Of a stretch of 58,358 nucleotides of DNA, positions 34,938-44,740 are shown piece after piece. The number at the start of each line of letters is the position of its first letter. Position 1 is the stretch's first letter. The position numbers and the translations under genes are program-made. The notes under the pieces are model-generated. The model saw only the letters and a list, made by a program, of their open reading frames with translations. It was not told the DNA's origin and did not search any database. This DNA comes from Acidobacteriota bacterium (GTDB lineage: Bacteria; Acidobacteriota; Terriglobia; Terriglobales; Acidobacteriaceae), in assembly GCA_021781795.1 (NCBI GenBank), contig JAJXWA010000014.1, positions 1 to 58,358 of the forward strand. The letters are read 5' to 3'.

Positions 34938-36632
34938 TCAAAGGATGATCTTCCGCAATTCGCCGTCCGGATCGTCGATCATACGCGGCTCGTTGTCCCA
35001 CACCATTGTCTTATTGGTCACTGGATCCGTCGGTTCCCAGATGAGGCCCGGTTGGCTCGGATTGCCTGTTCGGGCGAAATTCGCCCAGGCAGCCGCCATC
35101 TTTTTTGCCAATGCCTGCGCTTCGGGTGTGTTTCCCGTGCCTTGTTCGCAGCGGAGAGTGTTGTCGAAACAGAATTGAAGGTCGGATGTATGCCACGCCC
35201 CAGGTACTCCGTCCAGCATCCTGGTCTGCCAGGTGAAGTAGTAGGTGTAGACCGGAGCCGCATGCAAATCGTATTTCAGCTTTGCCATGCGGACCACGCC
35301 GTTGCGCATGGAAAGCCCGTTCAGGAACCCTCCGCCTCCACACATGTATGACAGCGTGCGCACAGCCTTGTTCGGATACGCTTTCCTCATGGCGTCGGCC
35401 AGAGCTCTGCCCTTTTCCTCGCCATAGGCTTTTATCAGGTTGGCGCGCCATTCTGATTCTGTAGGATGTGACGCCATCGAGTTCCCTTCCTCGCTCACCG
35501 AGCCGACCATCAAGGGAATATTCTTTGAGATCTCGGGCGCGGCATCCTGAAAAGACCCCGTCGGAATCACACGGCTATCGAGAATTGGCATCCAGAAGCG
35601 CCGCGGCGGTCCATGCATCCGAAACGGCATATGAGGATTCGGCGGCAGCTTTGCCTGCGCCGCATCTGCGGCCGCCATCAAATCCTTCCAGTCCATCTTC
35701 TGCAGGGCTGCAATGTCATTCGGAGCAATACCCAAGTCCTTCACCATCTGCCGCGTGAGTTGTTTGGCTTCGTCCCCTGACCCGAAAAAGGCGCCACCCG
35801 ACTGGATGGCCGCACAGTGAAAGAGCCCCTGAGCCGATGGCATTCCCATGAGAGTGGCCACCTTGCCCCCGCCGCCGGACTGCCCGTAGATCATGATGCG
35901 ATTCGGATCGCCTCCAAAGTTCGCAATGTTTTCCTGCACCCACTTCAAAGCGGCAACCAGGTCCGTCATGCCGACGTTGGAGGAATCCTCGTACCCGGCC
36001 CCGCCAACTTCGGAGACATCGAGAAATCCCAATGCATTCAGGCGATGGTTGACCGAGACCTGAACCACGTCGTGGTAGCGAGCCATGTTTGCGCCTTCAT
36101 GCGAGGGCAGTTCGTAGGAAGATCCAAATTCAAAGCCTCCGCCATGGATGTAGAACATCACCGCCCGACTGCCCGTGAGGGACGGCGTCCAGATATTCAG
36201 CTTGAGCATGTCTTCGCTCTGCCAGCCGTCGTCCCAATCCTGCAGAAACACCTGCTCCTGGCTGTGCCAGTCGTGCAGGCGCTGCGGACAATTCGCTCCG
36301 TAGATGAGCGCGGGATATTCACCCTCCCACGGAATCGGAGTCTTGGCCGGCAGCCATCGATTTTCTCCTCCCGTATCCTGGCCGTACGGAACGCCCTTAA
36401 AGGTGAAGACATCTCCTGAAATGAAGCCGCGCACTTTGCCGTATTTCGTGTTGGCAACTGCCGAGTGGGGCGTGGAGCAGAATGGCGGCTGCTGCTGGTG
36501 AACTCCGGTCTTGATGCTGTCGGAGGCGTGAGCCGGACTCGTAATCGCAGCGGCAACTCCGGCACCAGCCGAGAGTTTCAACGCGTCACGTCGGCTCAAA
36601 AGGATTCGATCCTCGGCTTTCAATTTCGACAT
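34938..36632 (-). CDS. Type-B carboxylesterase, probably Tat-exported
   Basis: The 564-residue protein has a twin-arginine leader (LLSRRDALKLSAGAGVAAAITSPAHA). The alpha/beta hydrolase fold shows the oxyanion HGGGFEFG, a conserved EDMLKLNIWTP segment and nucleophile Ser in YGQSGGGGKV. Later parts (SEEGNSM, AWHTSDLQFCFDN) carry the acid and His regions typical of carboxylesterases. The substrate is unknown; the neighbours suggest plant polysaccharide or ester side-chain removal. GAGGAG precedes the ATG. It follows the arabinofuranosidase stop by 85 bp in the reverse sense, so it is read before no other gene in this set. Confidence 0.9.
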   Translation of the reverse strand: MSKLKAEDRILLSRRDALKLSAGAGVAAAITSPAHASDSIKTGVHQQQPPFCSTPHSAVANTKYGKVRGFISGDVFTFKGVPYGQDTGGENRWLPAKTPIPWEGEYPALIYGANCPQRLHDWHSQEQVFLQDWDDGWQSEDMLKLNIWTPSLTGSRAVMFYIHGGGFEFGSSYELPSHEGANMARYHDVVQVSVNHRLNALGFLDVSEVGGAGYEDSSNVGMTDLVAALKWVQENIANFGGDPNRIMIYGQSGGGGKVATLMGMPSAQGLFHCAAIQSGGAFFGSGDEAKQLTRQMVKDLGIAPNDIAALQKMDWKDLMAAADAAQAKLPPNPHMPFRMHGPPRRFWMPILDSRVIPTGSFQDAAPEISKNIPLMVGSVSEEGNSMASHPTESEWRANLIKAYGEEKGRALADAMRKAYPNKAVRTLSYMCGGGGFLNGLSMRNGVVRMAKLKYDLHAAPVYTYYFTWQTRMLDGVPGAWHTSDLQFCFDNTLRCEQGTGNTPEAQALAKKMAAAWANFARTGNPSQPGLIWEPTDPVTNKTMVWDNEPRMIDDPDGELRKIIL

Positions 36633-36717
36633 TGCAGTCTCCTCTTTAGGGCTTCAAAAAATCAGTCTCAGGCAGGTTGTGAGTCCTGCGGCGGTCGATT
36701 GGGGCGCCGCGATGCCT

Positions 36718-38865
36718 CTACTGCGCGGTTGTGCTTACTGCAAAGCGGTAGATGTTCACACTGATGGGAGCGACGGACAACGCGTGCGAGGCATTGTCGA
36801 GAGCGGTTTGCTGGATGTTCACCTGCGGAGTCTGGCCAACCCGATCCGCGGCGTCGAGGCTCTTGCCCGTCAACTGCCACAGTGTTGTTGGCCCCAAAAG
36901 ATGCACGCCCGCAACTCTCAGATCGAGAGACTGCGGAGCATCCGTCGCATTCACCACGGCGACGGCGAGAAACTTGTGGTCCGAAGACAACGCCGCAAAC
37001 ACATCGAGCGGGTAGGTAGGGCTGCCGGAATTGACCTTGGGTTGATCGGGCGCTGGAGGATACTTCGGTGTGGGCTGCGGCGAATTTCCCAAAACCTCAA
37101 CAGGAATCGACCCGGGAAAGTGAGTGCTGTACATCTTGAACACGAGCCCCAGCGTGTTCAGAGTTGATGCAGTGCGATTGAAGTCGAGAGTTGACGTGCC
37201 CATGGTGTGCGCCGCCATGGTTAAAGAGTCGCTGTGGCGGAGCATCTCGTTGAACAGCATTCCGTATGCGAGAGCCAGCTTGAGGTCGGCCGCCCTGCCG
37301 AAATTGCCGCCGAAATACGCGTACTCGTCGATCGAGAGGAAGGTCTTCTTCTGCAGCATCGCCGGAAAACGCTGCTGATAGCCGTGCCACTCTTCAGCCT
37401 TCGAACGCACAATGTTGGCGGGATAGCGCGCGTACTCCAGCGTCGTCTGATCAATCTTGTCGAAGGCATCGTCGTTTGGCTTGTCGGCTGGCAGACTCTT
37501 CGCCTTCTCGACGTTGTAGCGCTGGCCAGGCCGCGCGTACCAGTGCTCTGCGATCCCGTCGAAGTTGCCCCAGCAGTCCTTCAGGAAGCCGCCCGTCCAG
37601 TCGAAGTCGCTGCCATACGCACCGGCGAGGTTGCCAACGTACTTGGAACGCAGCGCACCCGGAACCTGTCCATCTTCCAGCATCTCGCCCGAAGCAATCA
37701 AAATAATGGAGGGATCCACTTTGCGCATCCCTTTCGCAAATTCGTTGTGCTTCAGCATGAAGTACTTCAAGTCGGTGCGGCCGATCTGCCACGAACCCCA
37801 GGGCTCGTTCCCAATGTTCCAGAACCGGACGTGATACGGTGCGGGATGGCCATTCTTCGCGCGCAATGCTCCCATGGGAGTGCTCGCCGCGCCATTCATA
37901 TATTCCACTTCCTGCGCTGCGGAGTGAGCATCGCCAAGGCCTGCGTTGACGCTAATGTAAGGCTCCACGCCAATCAGCTTGCAGAACTCTGCGAACTCGT
38001 CCGGGCCGATATCGTTGGTCTGCATCTGGTTCCACGCATAGTCCCAGTCCGGCGGACGCCGGTCGGGATCGCCTACGGCGTCGTACCAGGAGTAGTTGGA
38101 AGTGTAGTTGCCCCCAAACCTCCAGAAGCCCGACTGAATCTGACGCAGCAGGGCGATCGTGTCAGGCCGAAAGCCCTCGATATTGTCGGCAGGCATCAGC
38201 GAGACCGCGCCGATATGGAAGCTTCCGCTGCCAGTGCCAACAATTTCGAGCGCAGCATCGCTGACATCTGCAGAAGCAGTGAAATGGAGAGCGTACTTCA
38301 TGTAATTCACGCTGAGAGCCGGAACCGAGAAAGTCAGGCGATCCTTGCTATCAGCGCCCCAGGTCAACGCCACCTTTACCTTGCTCCCGGGCGTGCCGCG
38401 CAGCCAGATGCGGCCCACGTATTCTTTCCCCTTCACAAGCGCCAGGCCGGTTTGCCGGATACCATGCGGAGTTGCAGCATCGAGTTCAATGAGCGGACTC
38501 TGTTCGCCCACAAATGGCTTTTCCTTATCCATCATGACGTCTGCGTCCGGGCCGACAGGACGCCACTTGCGCAACTCCATACCCGGGAATCCACGCCGCA
38601 GCTGGTTTGCCGGCTCTGTATCGGTCGAGGTGATCGGGAAGTAGAATTTTCGATCATCGAGCATCTCAGCCCAGAGAGGACCGTACATGGTCTTGCCAAT
38701 GTGCTCGATGAACATGCCGAATACATACTTCGAAACCGGGGTCGCAGTTTGCGCCGCGTCGATATTCGCTACGATTGTTCGCTTCGCAGGCGATTCGCCG
38801 CTCTGGGCTACTGCCGCGCATCCAGCACAAAGTGTCATCGTCAGGATTACCGCGCGTAGGTTCAT
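36718..38865 (-). CDS. Secreted alpha-L-arabinofuranosidase (GH51)
   Basis: The 715-residue protein has a signal peptide (NLRAVILTMTLCAGCAAVAQ). The GH51 body has the acid/base Glu in WNIGNEPWG and nucleophile Glu in LSIDEYAYFG. Features include GPLWAEMLDDRKFYFPI near the N-terminus and a carbohydrate-binding-like insert (VKVALTWGADSKDRLTFSVP). It removes arabinose side chains from arabinoxylan, arabinan or arabinogalactan outside the cytoplasm. The start could also be the ATG at 38892 with AAGGGGAC before it; I chose 38865 because it opens the signal peptide. Confidence 0.9.
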   Translation of the reverse strand: MNLRAVILTMTLCAGCAAVAQSGESPAKRTIVANIDAAQTATPVSKYVFGMFIEHIGKTMYGPLWAEMLDDRKFYFPITSTDTEPANQLRRGFPGMELRKWRPVGPDADVMMDKEKPFVGEQSPLIELDAATPHGIRQTGLALVKGKEYVGRIWLRGTPGSKVKVALTWGADSKDRLTFSVPALSVNYMKYALHFTASADVSDAALEIVGTGSGSFHIGAVSLMPADNIEGFRPDTIALLRQIQSGFWRFGGNYTSNYSWYDAVGDPDRRPPDWDYAWNQMQTNDIGPDEFAEFCKLIGVEPYISVNAGLGDAHSAAQEVEYMNGAASTPMGALRAKNGHPAPYHVRFWNIGNEPWGSWQIGRTDLKYFMLKHNEFAKGMRKVDPSIILIASGEMLEDGQVPGALRSKYVGNLAGAYGSDFDWTGGFLKDCWGNFDGIAEHWYARPGQRYNVEKAKSLPADKPNDDAFDKIDQTTLEYARYPANIVRSKAEEWHGYQQRFPAMLQKKTFLSIDEYAYFGGNFGRAADLKLALAYGMLFNEMLRHSDSLTMAAHTMGTSTLDFNRTASTLNTLGLVFKMYSTHFPGSIPVEVLGNSPQPTPKYPPAPDQPKVNSGSPTYPLDVFAALSSDHKFLAVAVVNATDAPQSLDLRVAGVHLLGPTTLWQLTGKSLDAADRVGQTPQVNIQQTALDNASHALSVAPISVNIYRFAVSTTAQ

Positions 38866-39210
38866 TGGCCTTGTTCGCCTCCGTTGTTCCATGTCCCCTT
38901 TGGACATCCCGCTGCAAAGCAGATATGCGGTTCCTATGGACCGCAATACCCCTGCGTGATGCCGTTCCAAGAGCAGAGAGCTTTTCATGTTCGGCATGGA
39001 AAGCTTGTCCCGCGGACTCACAATACTATCGAGTACTCAACATTTGTGGCAAGCAAATAAATCGCTTTATTCAGAGTCCCATTCGGATGAGGGCCACGTT
39101 CTTGAAATCTCGGCTTGCTTGGGCCGCAGGGTCATCGTGGCCGAGGAGCATTGTGCTCAGAAAGGCCTTACCGCCAGCGCATTCCCGGCAAACCCGGGAA
39201 GAGAGATTCC
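38866..39210. other. 345-bp intergenic stretch upstream of the GH51 gene
   Basis: This stretch has no gene I can support. It must hold the GH51 promoter. A hairpin at 39182-39200 stands just behind the esterase gene. The middle part near 39030-39080 is A/T-richer than its surroundings. Confidence 0.5.
39182..39200 (-). terminator. Hairpin behind the HSL-type esterase gene
   Basis: TTCCCGG pairs with CCGGGAA around a five-base loop, 10 bp past the esterase stop. There is no T-run, so termination is uncertain. Confidence 0.4.
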
Positions 39211-40371
39211 CTACTCCGGGTTGCTGACTTCCCGCTGGCCCAGGTGCTTCTCAAAGAAGTTGACCATCACGCTATAGGCGTCCTTCGATTCCGGCACATC
39301 GGGGTTGTAGAAGAATCCGTGGAATAGCCCTTCCCAGACGTGGAGTTCTGCATCAACCCCTGCCTTCGAGAGCTGCTCGTCCGTGTAGAGCGCTCCGCTC
39401 AAGGCGAAATCACGTGTGCCGGTAATGATGAGTGTCGGAGGGAATTTGGCAAGCACGGCGGCTGAATTCACGGGATTCACAAGTGGATCGCTGGGATCCG
39501 TTCCCTCCAGGTAGCCGAGGGCGGGCGGGTTGTGCCCCGCCGCCCGCGCTGAGCCCGGTGGCGGTACGATACGCGCTTCGCCGAGAGGCATTGCTGTGTA
39601 GGCCGCGTCTCCTCCCATAAAGCTGACACCCTTGGGTGTACCGGCTCCTGAGCAGAAGATGCCGATTGCTCCCGGCCGGGGAAGACTGTGTGCCTGGAAC
39701 CAGGAAATGGACATTGCCGTCAGCATTCCTCCAGCCGAGCATCCATAGATGCCGACGTTCTGCGGACGGTAGGTCTTCAGCACTTGTCGATAGACGGCTG
39801 CTACGTCTTCACTCGCCGCGGGAAATTTATGGGCAGGGCCTTCTCTGTAGTCCACCGCAATGACCTTGATGCGGCCCAGACTTGCAATCGGCATGGACTC
39901 CAGTTCCGCACAACCGGGCCAACATCCTGAAAACCCGCCTCCGTGCAGCTCGATCAGCACGAGATCCTTATTACGTGCGGAGATACCGTTCCTGGGCGAG
40001 TAGACGACAGCGTGCACGCCGCCGATGGTGGTGTCCGACGTTTCGACAGGAAAGAGAACCTTCTGCCGTTCGACGTAGGGTTCCATGAACCCAGGAACTC
40101 TATCGCCCTGCGGGCTTGGCGGCGGGTGCTGCATGTCTTTCAGGTGCTGAGTGACGTAGGCTGTCGCCTCCGGGCTGAGATAGGCGGACTGCGGTACCGA
40201 CTGAGCAGGGACATCGACCGCTCCGTCGCTTTCGACTGTAACCGGATTCGGCGATTTGGCATGTGTCTGCGCGGGTGCGGCAGGCAGGAACAACAAACCA
40301 GCGAAGACCGCGACAGTTGTTCGTACCGGTCTCTGAAGTAAAGTGCCCACAGGATTAGCCGATATTTTCAT
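39211..40371 (-). CDS. Secreted alpha/beta hydrolase of the HSL (GDXG) esterase family
   Basis: The 386-residue protein has a signal peptide (TTVAVFAGLLFLPAAPAQ). It shows the HSL marks: ELHGGGFSGCW oxyanion, VDYREGPAHKFPAASEDV, nucleophile Ser in YGCSAGGML, acid region GTRDFALS and His in VWEGLFHGFF. It probably deacylates short-chain esters such as acetylated sugars. ATG 40371 has GGAG six bases ahead. The gene follows the GH13 gene by 38 bp on the same strand, so they are likely one unit. Confidence 0.9.
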   Translation of the reverse strand: MKISANPVGTLLQRPVRTTVAVFAGLLFLPAAPAQTHAKSPNPVTVESDGAVDVPAQSVPQSAYLSPEATAYVTQHLKDMQHPPPSPQGDRVPGFMEPYVERQKVLFPVETSDTTIGGVHAVVYSPRNGISARNKDLVLIELHGGGFSGCWPGCAELESMPIASLGRIKVIAVDYREGPAHKFPAASEDVAAVYRQVLKTYRPQNVGIYGCSAGGMLTAMSISWFQAHSLPRPGAIGIFCSGAGTPKGVSFMGGDAAYTAMPLGEARIVPPPGSARAAGHNPPALGYLEGTDPSDPLVNPVNSAAVLAKFPPTLIITGTRDFALSGALYTDEQLSKAGVDAELHVWEGLFHGFFYNPDVPESKDAYSVMVNFFEKHLGQREVSNPE

Positions 40372-40409
40372 TTTCAACTCCGAAACGCGCCTTGCAATTG
40401 GAAGCAGCG

Positions 40410-42215
40410 TTACTGTATCTGTCCGATGTACACGCCGAATGGCGCTAATTCAATGTGGTTGGGCCGGCTCGGCGAAGATTCGCCAGGCGACTTGAGCAGC
40501 GTTTTCAGCGTCCCATTCGCTGGAGTCGAAGGCCCCGCCAGATTGACCGTCTGCGACTCAGCTGTAAAGTTCACGCTGACGAGAACCGGCGCAACGCCCG
40601 AAGCCCAACGCATCCAGCTCAGGACCTTTGTGTTTGTGGTATCCAGCATCGTGTTGCTGCCATGCTGCAGTGCCGGATTCGTCTTCTTGAGATGGATCAG
40701 CATGCGATACCAGTTAAGAAGCGAGTCGGAATCTCCCTCCTCAGCTTTTACATTGACCGTGGTGGCGGTCGATGGCACTGATAACCACGGATTACCTGTC
40801 GTGAAGCCGGCGTTGGAGCCGTCATTCCACTGCATCGGCGTGCGCTCGCCATCACGCCCTTTGAATCTGGGCCAGTTGGCAAGGCCTCCCATTCTGTCTT
40901 TTACGTCCTCTTTGCGTGTTGGTGGCGTGGTCTTCATCCCGATCTCGTCGCCGTAGTACATCAGCGACGCGCCTCCACTTGTGAAAAGAATGGTGGAGAG
41001 CACGCGCTGGATGGCCACGTCGTGAACACCGTCCCCGTAGCGCACATCCATGCGTGGCTGATCGTGATTATCGAACACAAGCAGTGGGACATTGCCGTCG
41101 AGCTTCGTTTCTGCTTCGGCGATTCGCTCTCGAAATGCGCCAACATCGAGCTTGTTCACGAACGCCACTGGCATATCCATTGGCAGCTCGAATTCCGGCT
41201 TCTGCGGCGGGCCATACCACTTCAGCAGGTCGCTCGTATTGCGTGCGAACAACTCGCCGATGAGCACGCGCGTTCCGGGGAACTTATTTGCATCGAAGGA
41301 GTCGACATGCGCGCGCATCTGCTGCATCACGGTGTGCACCTGCGGAAAATCTCCCTCCTTGGTTCGCTGCAGCCGCGGGTGGCCGGAGGGATCGAGAACC
41401 GGCTTGCCGTCCTTGTCCAGAACCGGCGCTTCGTCCTCGAGATTGGGATCTTCGAACAGTGTTTCAATTGCGTCGAAGCGAAATCCGCCAACGCCAAGGT
41501 TCAGCCAGTAACTTATGACTTCCTTGAATTCCTGTTCGATCGCAGGGTTATACCAATTCAGGTCCGGCTGATGCACGGAGAAATGATGGTAGTAGTATTG
41601 GCGCGTCGTCGGGTCCCACTCCCATGCTGAGCGTCCGAACGCTCCCCAATTGTTGGGCGGAGCGCCTTGGCTGGTGGCAGTCACTCCCTTGCCGTCGTGC
41701 CATACATACCAGTTGCGATACGGATCTGTGCGCGATGACCGCGATTGGACGAACCAGGCGTTCTCATCGGAAGTGTGGTTCATGACCATGTCCATGATGA
41801 CCCGGATGTGACGCTGCTTCGCCTCGGCTACCATGCGGTTGAAATCATCCAGCGATCCGTACTCCGGACTGATGTCGCGATAGTCGGCGACGTCGTAGCC
41901 AAAGTCCGCATTCGGCGACGGGTAGATCGGGGTCAGCCAGATTGCATCGACCCCTAGCTTCTGCAGGTAGTCAAGGTGTTCGGTGATCCCGTTCAGGTCG
42001 CCGATTCCATCGCCGTTAGTGTCCTGAAAGCTGCGCGGATAGACCTCGTAGATCACTGCGTTCTTCCACCAGTTGCGCTCCGACGCAGTTGACTGAACGG
42101 GCTGCTGCTTCTTTGGCTGTGATACCGGAGCACCCAGCAGCTCAGTAGCAGAACAGATCATCAGGGACAGAATAGTAATTGCAACGTTGGACCTCGATCT
42201 GCGGACCGGATGCAT
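40410..42215 (-). CDS. Secreted GH13 alpha-glucosidase (oligo-1,6-glucosidase type)
   Basis: The 601-residue protein has a signal peptide (VAITILSLMICSATELLGA) and a GH13 catalytic body: WWKNAVIYEVYPRSFQDTNGDGIGDL, nucleophile Asp in GFRFDAIE, acid Glu in VLIGELFAR, third Asp in VFDNHDQPR. It has the wide-pocket layout of exo-acting alpha-glucosidases rather than endo-amylases. It releases glucose from short alpha-glucans or isomalto-oligosaccharides. ATG 42215 has GGGAG six bases ahead. It leads the minus-strand hydrolase set. Confidence 0.92.
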   Translation of the reverse strand: MHPVRRSRSNVAITILSLMICSATELLGAPVSQPKKQQPVQSTASERNWWKNAVIYEVYPRSFQDTNGDGIGDLNGITEHLDYLQKLGVDAIWLTPIYPSPNADFGYDVADYRDISPEYGSLDDFNRMVAEAKQRHIRVIMDMVMNHTSDENAWFVQSRSSRTDPYRNWYVWHDGKGVTATSQGAPPNNWGAFGRSAWEWDPTTRQYYYHHFSVHQPDLNWYNPAIEQEFKEVISYWLNLGVGGFRFDAIETLFEDPNLEDEAPVLDKDGKPVLDPSGHPRLQRTKEGDFPQVHTVMQQMRAHVDSFDANKFPGTRVLIGELFARNTSDLLKWYGPPQKPEFELPMDMPVAFVNKLDVGAFRERIAEAETKLDGNVPLLVFDNHDQPRMDVRYGDGVHDVAIQRVLSTILFTSGGASLMYYGDEIGMKTTPPTRKEDVKDRMGGLANWPRFKGRDGERTPMQWNDGSNAGFTTGNPWLSVPSTATTVNVKAEEGDSDSLLNWYRMLIHLKKTNPALQHGSNTMLDTTNTKVLSWMRWASGVAPVLVSVNFTAESQTVNLAGPSTPANGTLKTLLKSPGESSPSRPNHIELAPFGVYIGQIQ

Positions 42216-42364
42216 GAATGTCTCCCTTTGGATTTGAACCACCAAATTCTCTTCTCGAACGAATCTTAAACACCATAGCACTCGCCGTTTCATTGGAGGC
42301 AAAATTAGATCGCCTCCATACACTGAATTCCAATCAACGTCTTCAGAACAATTCGACTTTCCTT

Positions 42365-42880
42365 TGTGTCAAAGGCGGAGCAAAACCAGACCAGTGGATA
42401 GCAGTTCGCTTGTTGCAGGTATGCGAGGTAGATGGGCCTCTGGAGCGCAGCGGAAGAAGCCCTCCTACCCCGAGATGCGTTCTGCGGATGGGGTCCGATT
42501 GCGTCGGCTCTGCTTGAGGCGGTAGCTGTCGCCGTTCATTTCCGGGATGTGAAGGTGGCGGGTGAGCCGACCGAGCAGAGCGCCGGGTGAGGATCTCGCA
42601 TCTCGCCAGATCCTGTGCCAGGGTCTTGTTCATCGACGGGATGACCAGGGAGTCGAAGCTGTCCATGGTCCTGACGGCCGGGAATTTCGCCTGCCGGATG
42701 CGGCGTACCGTTGCACAGCGCTGTCGATCCACTCACTCCAGTTCAGTGATGCGCAGCAGCTAGTGCTGATAGTCCACATGTTCAACCGCGCTCTGCCTTG
42801 CAGCCTTGTCCAACTCGAGCAGGATGGCGGGCAGGCAACGTTGATGCCGTGGCTCGCAAGGCTGACGCCACGTGTCGGAG
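42365..42880 (-). mobile_element. Remnant of an IS21-family element
   Basis: A decayed istB lies inside. About 70 bp past its end the plus strand reads TGTGTCAAAGGCGGAGC followed by AAAACCAGACCA, which resembles the terminal repeat of IS21 elements (TG at the tip, a CTGGTTTTGCTCCGCC-like inner part when read outward). No istA and no second terminus were found. The left boundary is approximate. Confidence 0.65.
42465..42880 (-). pseudogene. istB: istB pseudogene with internal deletion
   Basis: Minus-strand translation gives an IstB N-terminal half, KAARQSAVEHVDYQH, a TAG stop (42760-42762), LLRITELE, a TGA stop, then DRQRCATVRRIRQAKFP and SFDSLVIPSMNKTLAQDLARCEILTRR. Directly after this, in another frame, comes the family's C-terminus GALLGRLTRHLHIPEMNGD and SYRLKQSRRN, ending in a stop at 42465. 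The whole ATPase core, including the Walker A GNSGTGKTH region normally following LARCE, is missing. It is clearly non-functional. Confidence 0.75.
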
Positions 42881-43057
42881 GTGGGGTTGGCCGTACCTGA
42901 GGTGCCAGCGCTGTCATGCACCCCGTCCGTGGTTATGCAAAATGCGTCCCGTAGGCCGAAGCCGACGGAAAATGCGGACAAGCCGGACGGCAAGGAAATC
43001 GTCCAACTTCGCTATCTTCTAATATTTGTGATCGGAATGAGGAAGATGGAGCGAGAT

Positions 43058-43151
43058 ATGGCGGAGAGAGGGGGATTCGAACCCCCGATAGAGGTTTAGG
43101 CCCCTATAACGGTTTAGCAAACCGCCGCCTTCAGCCACTCGGCCATCTCTC
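43058..43151 (-). tRNA. tRNA-Ser (anticodon GCT)
   Basis: The minus strand folds as a class II tRNA: acceptor GGAGAGA with TCTCTCC, D-arm GGCCGAGTGGCTGAAGGC, anticodon stem-loop CGGTTTGCTAAACCG with GCT, a long variable arm, T-arm GGGGGTTCGAATCCCCC, discriminator G and an encoded CCA at 43060-43058. The long variable arm and anticodon fix it as serine for AGC/AGU codons. Confidence 0.97.
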
Positions 43152-43319
43152 CGCGTCTATGCGGATTCTACCAGAAAGCATGCGGGCAGATATTTGTCTT
43201 CTGACTTCCTGCCTGGAATGCGCTGCGAAATGATCCCCTCGCAATTAGGACCGCGTGCGGGAGGCAGTGTTTCGGGGCGCGCTTGGATGCAGCGCCTCGG
43301 AGTTGGTAGATTCACTCTC

Positions 43320-44669
43320 ATGCCTCGCTTCCCTGCCGGACAAGCCACGCGCAAGCTTCGCCTGCTGCCGCTGATTGCAGCGACGTACTTCATGGTGTCG
43401 GGCGGGCCGTATGGCATTGAAGATATCCTCGGCGGCGCGGGCTTCGAACGCGCCATTGTGATTCTTGCGGTTCTACCTCTGGTGTGGAGCCTGCCAACGG
43501 CATTGATGATTGGCGAGCTGGCGAGCGCGCTACCGGCCGAGGGTGGCTACTACGTTTGGGTGCGGCGAGCGCTTGGGCCGTTCTGGGGATTTCAGGAGGC
43601 GTGGTTGTCGCTGATGGCGAGCGTCTTCGACATGGCCATCTACCCGGCGATCTTCGTGTTGTATCTGAGCCAGTTGCACGGCTCGCTGACAACAGGTTGG
43701 CGCAGCTATCTGTGGTCACTGGCGGTGGTGGCGGTTTCGTGCCTGTGGAACCTGCGCGGAGCGCCGGCAGTGGGCGAAGGCTCGGAGGCATTGTTTGTCG
43801 TGCTGCTGGCGCCGTTTGCCGTATTTGTGGCGCTGGGGCTATGGCACGGGTTCACGGCGCACCCGGCGGTACTGTGGGGACGCAGCGGCGCAGTGGGTGG
43901 CTTATCCACTGCGGTGCTGGTGGCGATGTGGAACTTTATGGGATGGGACAACGCGTCGACAGTGGCAGCCGAGGTTGAGAATCCGCAGCGAAACTATCCG
44001 CGCGCGATGGTGCTGGCTGCAGGCCTGACGGCGGTGACGTATATCCTTCCGCTGCTGGCGCTGGCGCTGGGCGGGCTCTCTGTCGAGAGCTTTTCAACCG
44101 GCGACTGGGCAGGAGCAGCGACCATACTGGGCGGACGGGTGCTGGGCCTGGCCGTAGTGGCCGGCGGAGTGATCTGCGGCGTGGGGATGTTCAACGCGCT
44201 GATGATGAGCTACACGCGCCTGCCGATGGCGATGGCCGAGGATGGTCTGCTGCCCAAAGCTTTGGCGCGGCGCAACCGCTATGGGGTGCCGTGGGTGAGC
44301 GTGCTGGCGTGCGGAGTGGGATGGGCGCTGGCCCTGCGGCTGCCATTCGAGCGGCTCATTTCCATCGATCTGATTTTGTATGGATCGAGCCTGCTGCTGG
44401 AGTTTCTGGCGCTCATCGCGCTGCGCGTGCGCGAGCCGCAACTGGAGCGGCCATTCCGGGCGGGCAACATGGCGATGGCCTGTCTGCTGGGCGTGGGACC
44501 CGCGGCGCTAATTGGCTATGCACTGTACGCGGCGCGCGATGAAAAGCTGATGGGGTCGGTGCCAGCCATCGCCTTTGCCGCGGCGGTGGCGCTGGCGGGG
44601 CCAGTCGTATATGGTGCGGTCGTGATTTTGAAGGCCCGCCGGTCCACAGGAGCTGTGCCGGAAGGCTGA
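43320..44669 (+). CDS. APC-superfamily amino acid permease
   Basis: The 449-residue protein has about twelve membrane helices. The N-terminal helix 1 motif (TYFMVSGGPYGIEDILGGAG) matches the substrate-binding break of APC carriers, and GGYYVWVRRALGPFWGFQEAW is the next conserved block. NPQRNYPRAM is the helix 6-7 loop typical of this family. It probably imports amino acids or polyamines with protons; the substrate cannot be set. ATG 43320 has a poor ribosome site, and starts upstream are possible. Confidence 0.88.
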   Translation: MPRFPAGQATRKLRLLPLIAATYFMVSGGPYGIEDILGGAGFERAIVILAVLPLVWSLPTALMIGELASALPAEGGYYVWVRRALGPFWGFQEAWLSLMASVFDMAIYPAIFVLYLSQLHGSLTTGWRSYLWSLAVVAVSCLWNLRGAPAVGEGSEALFVVLLAPFAVFVALGLWHGFTAHPAVLWGRSGAVGGLSTAVLVAMWNFMGWDNASTVAAEVENPQRNYPRAMVLAAGLTAVTYILPLLALALGGLSVESFSTGDWAGAATILGGRVLGLAVVAGGVICGVGMFNALMMSYTRLPMAMAEDGLLPKALARRNRYGVPWVSVLACGVGWALALRLPFERLISIDLILYGSSLLLEFLALIALRVREPQLERPFRAGNMAMACLLGVGPAALIGYALYAARDEKLMGSVPAIAFAAAVALAGPVVYGAVVILKARRSTGAVPEG

Positions 44670-44740
44670 TCGTTCAGATCGTAAAAACAAGAAGGACCGC
44701 ACCGCCTGGCGATGCAGCCCTGCATTGCGGAGATCTTCCG

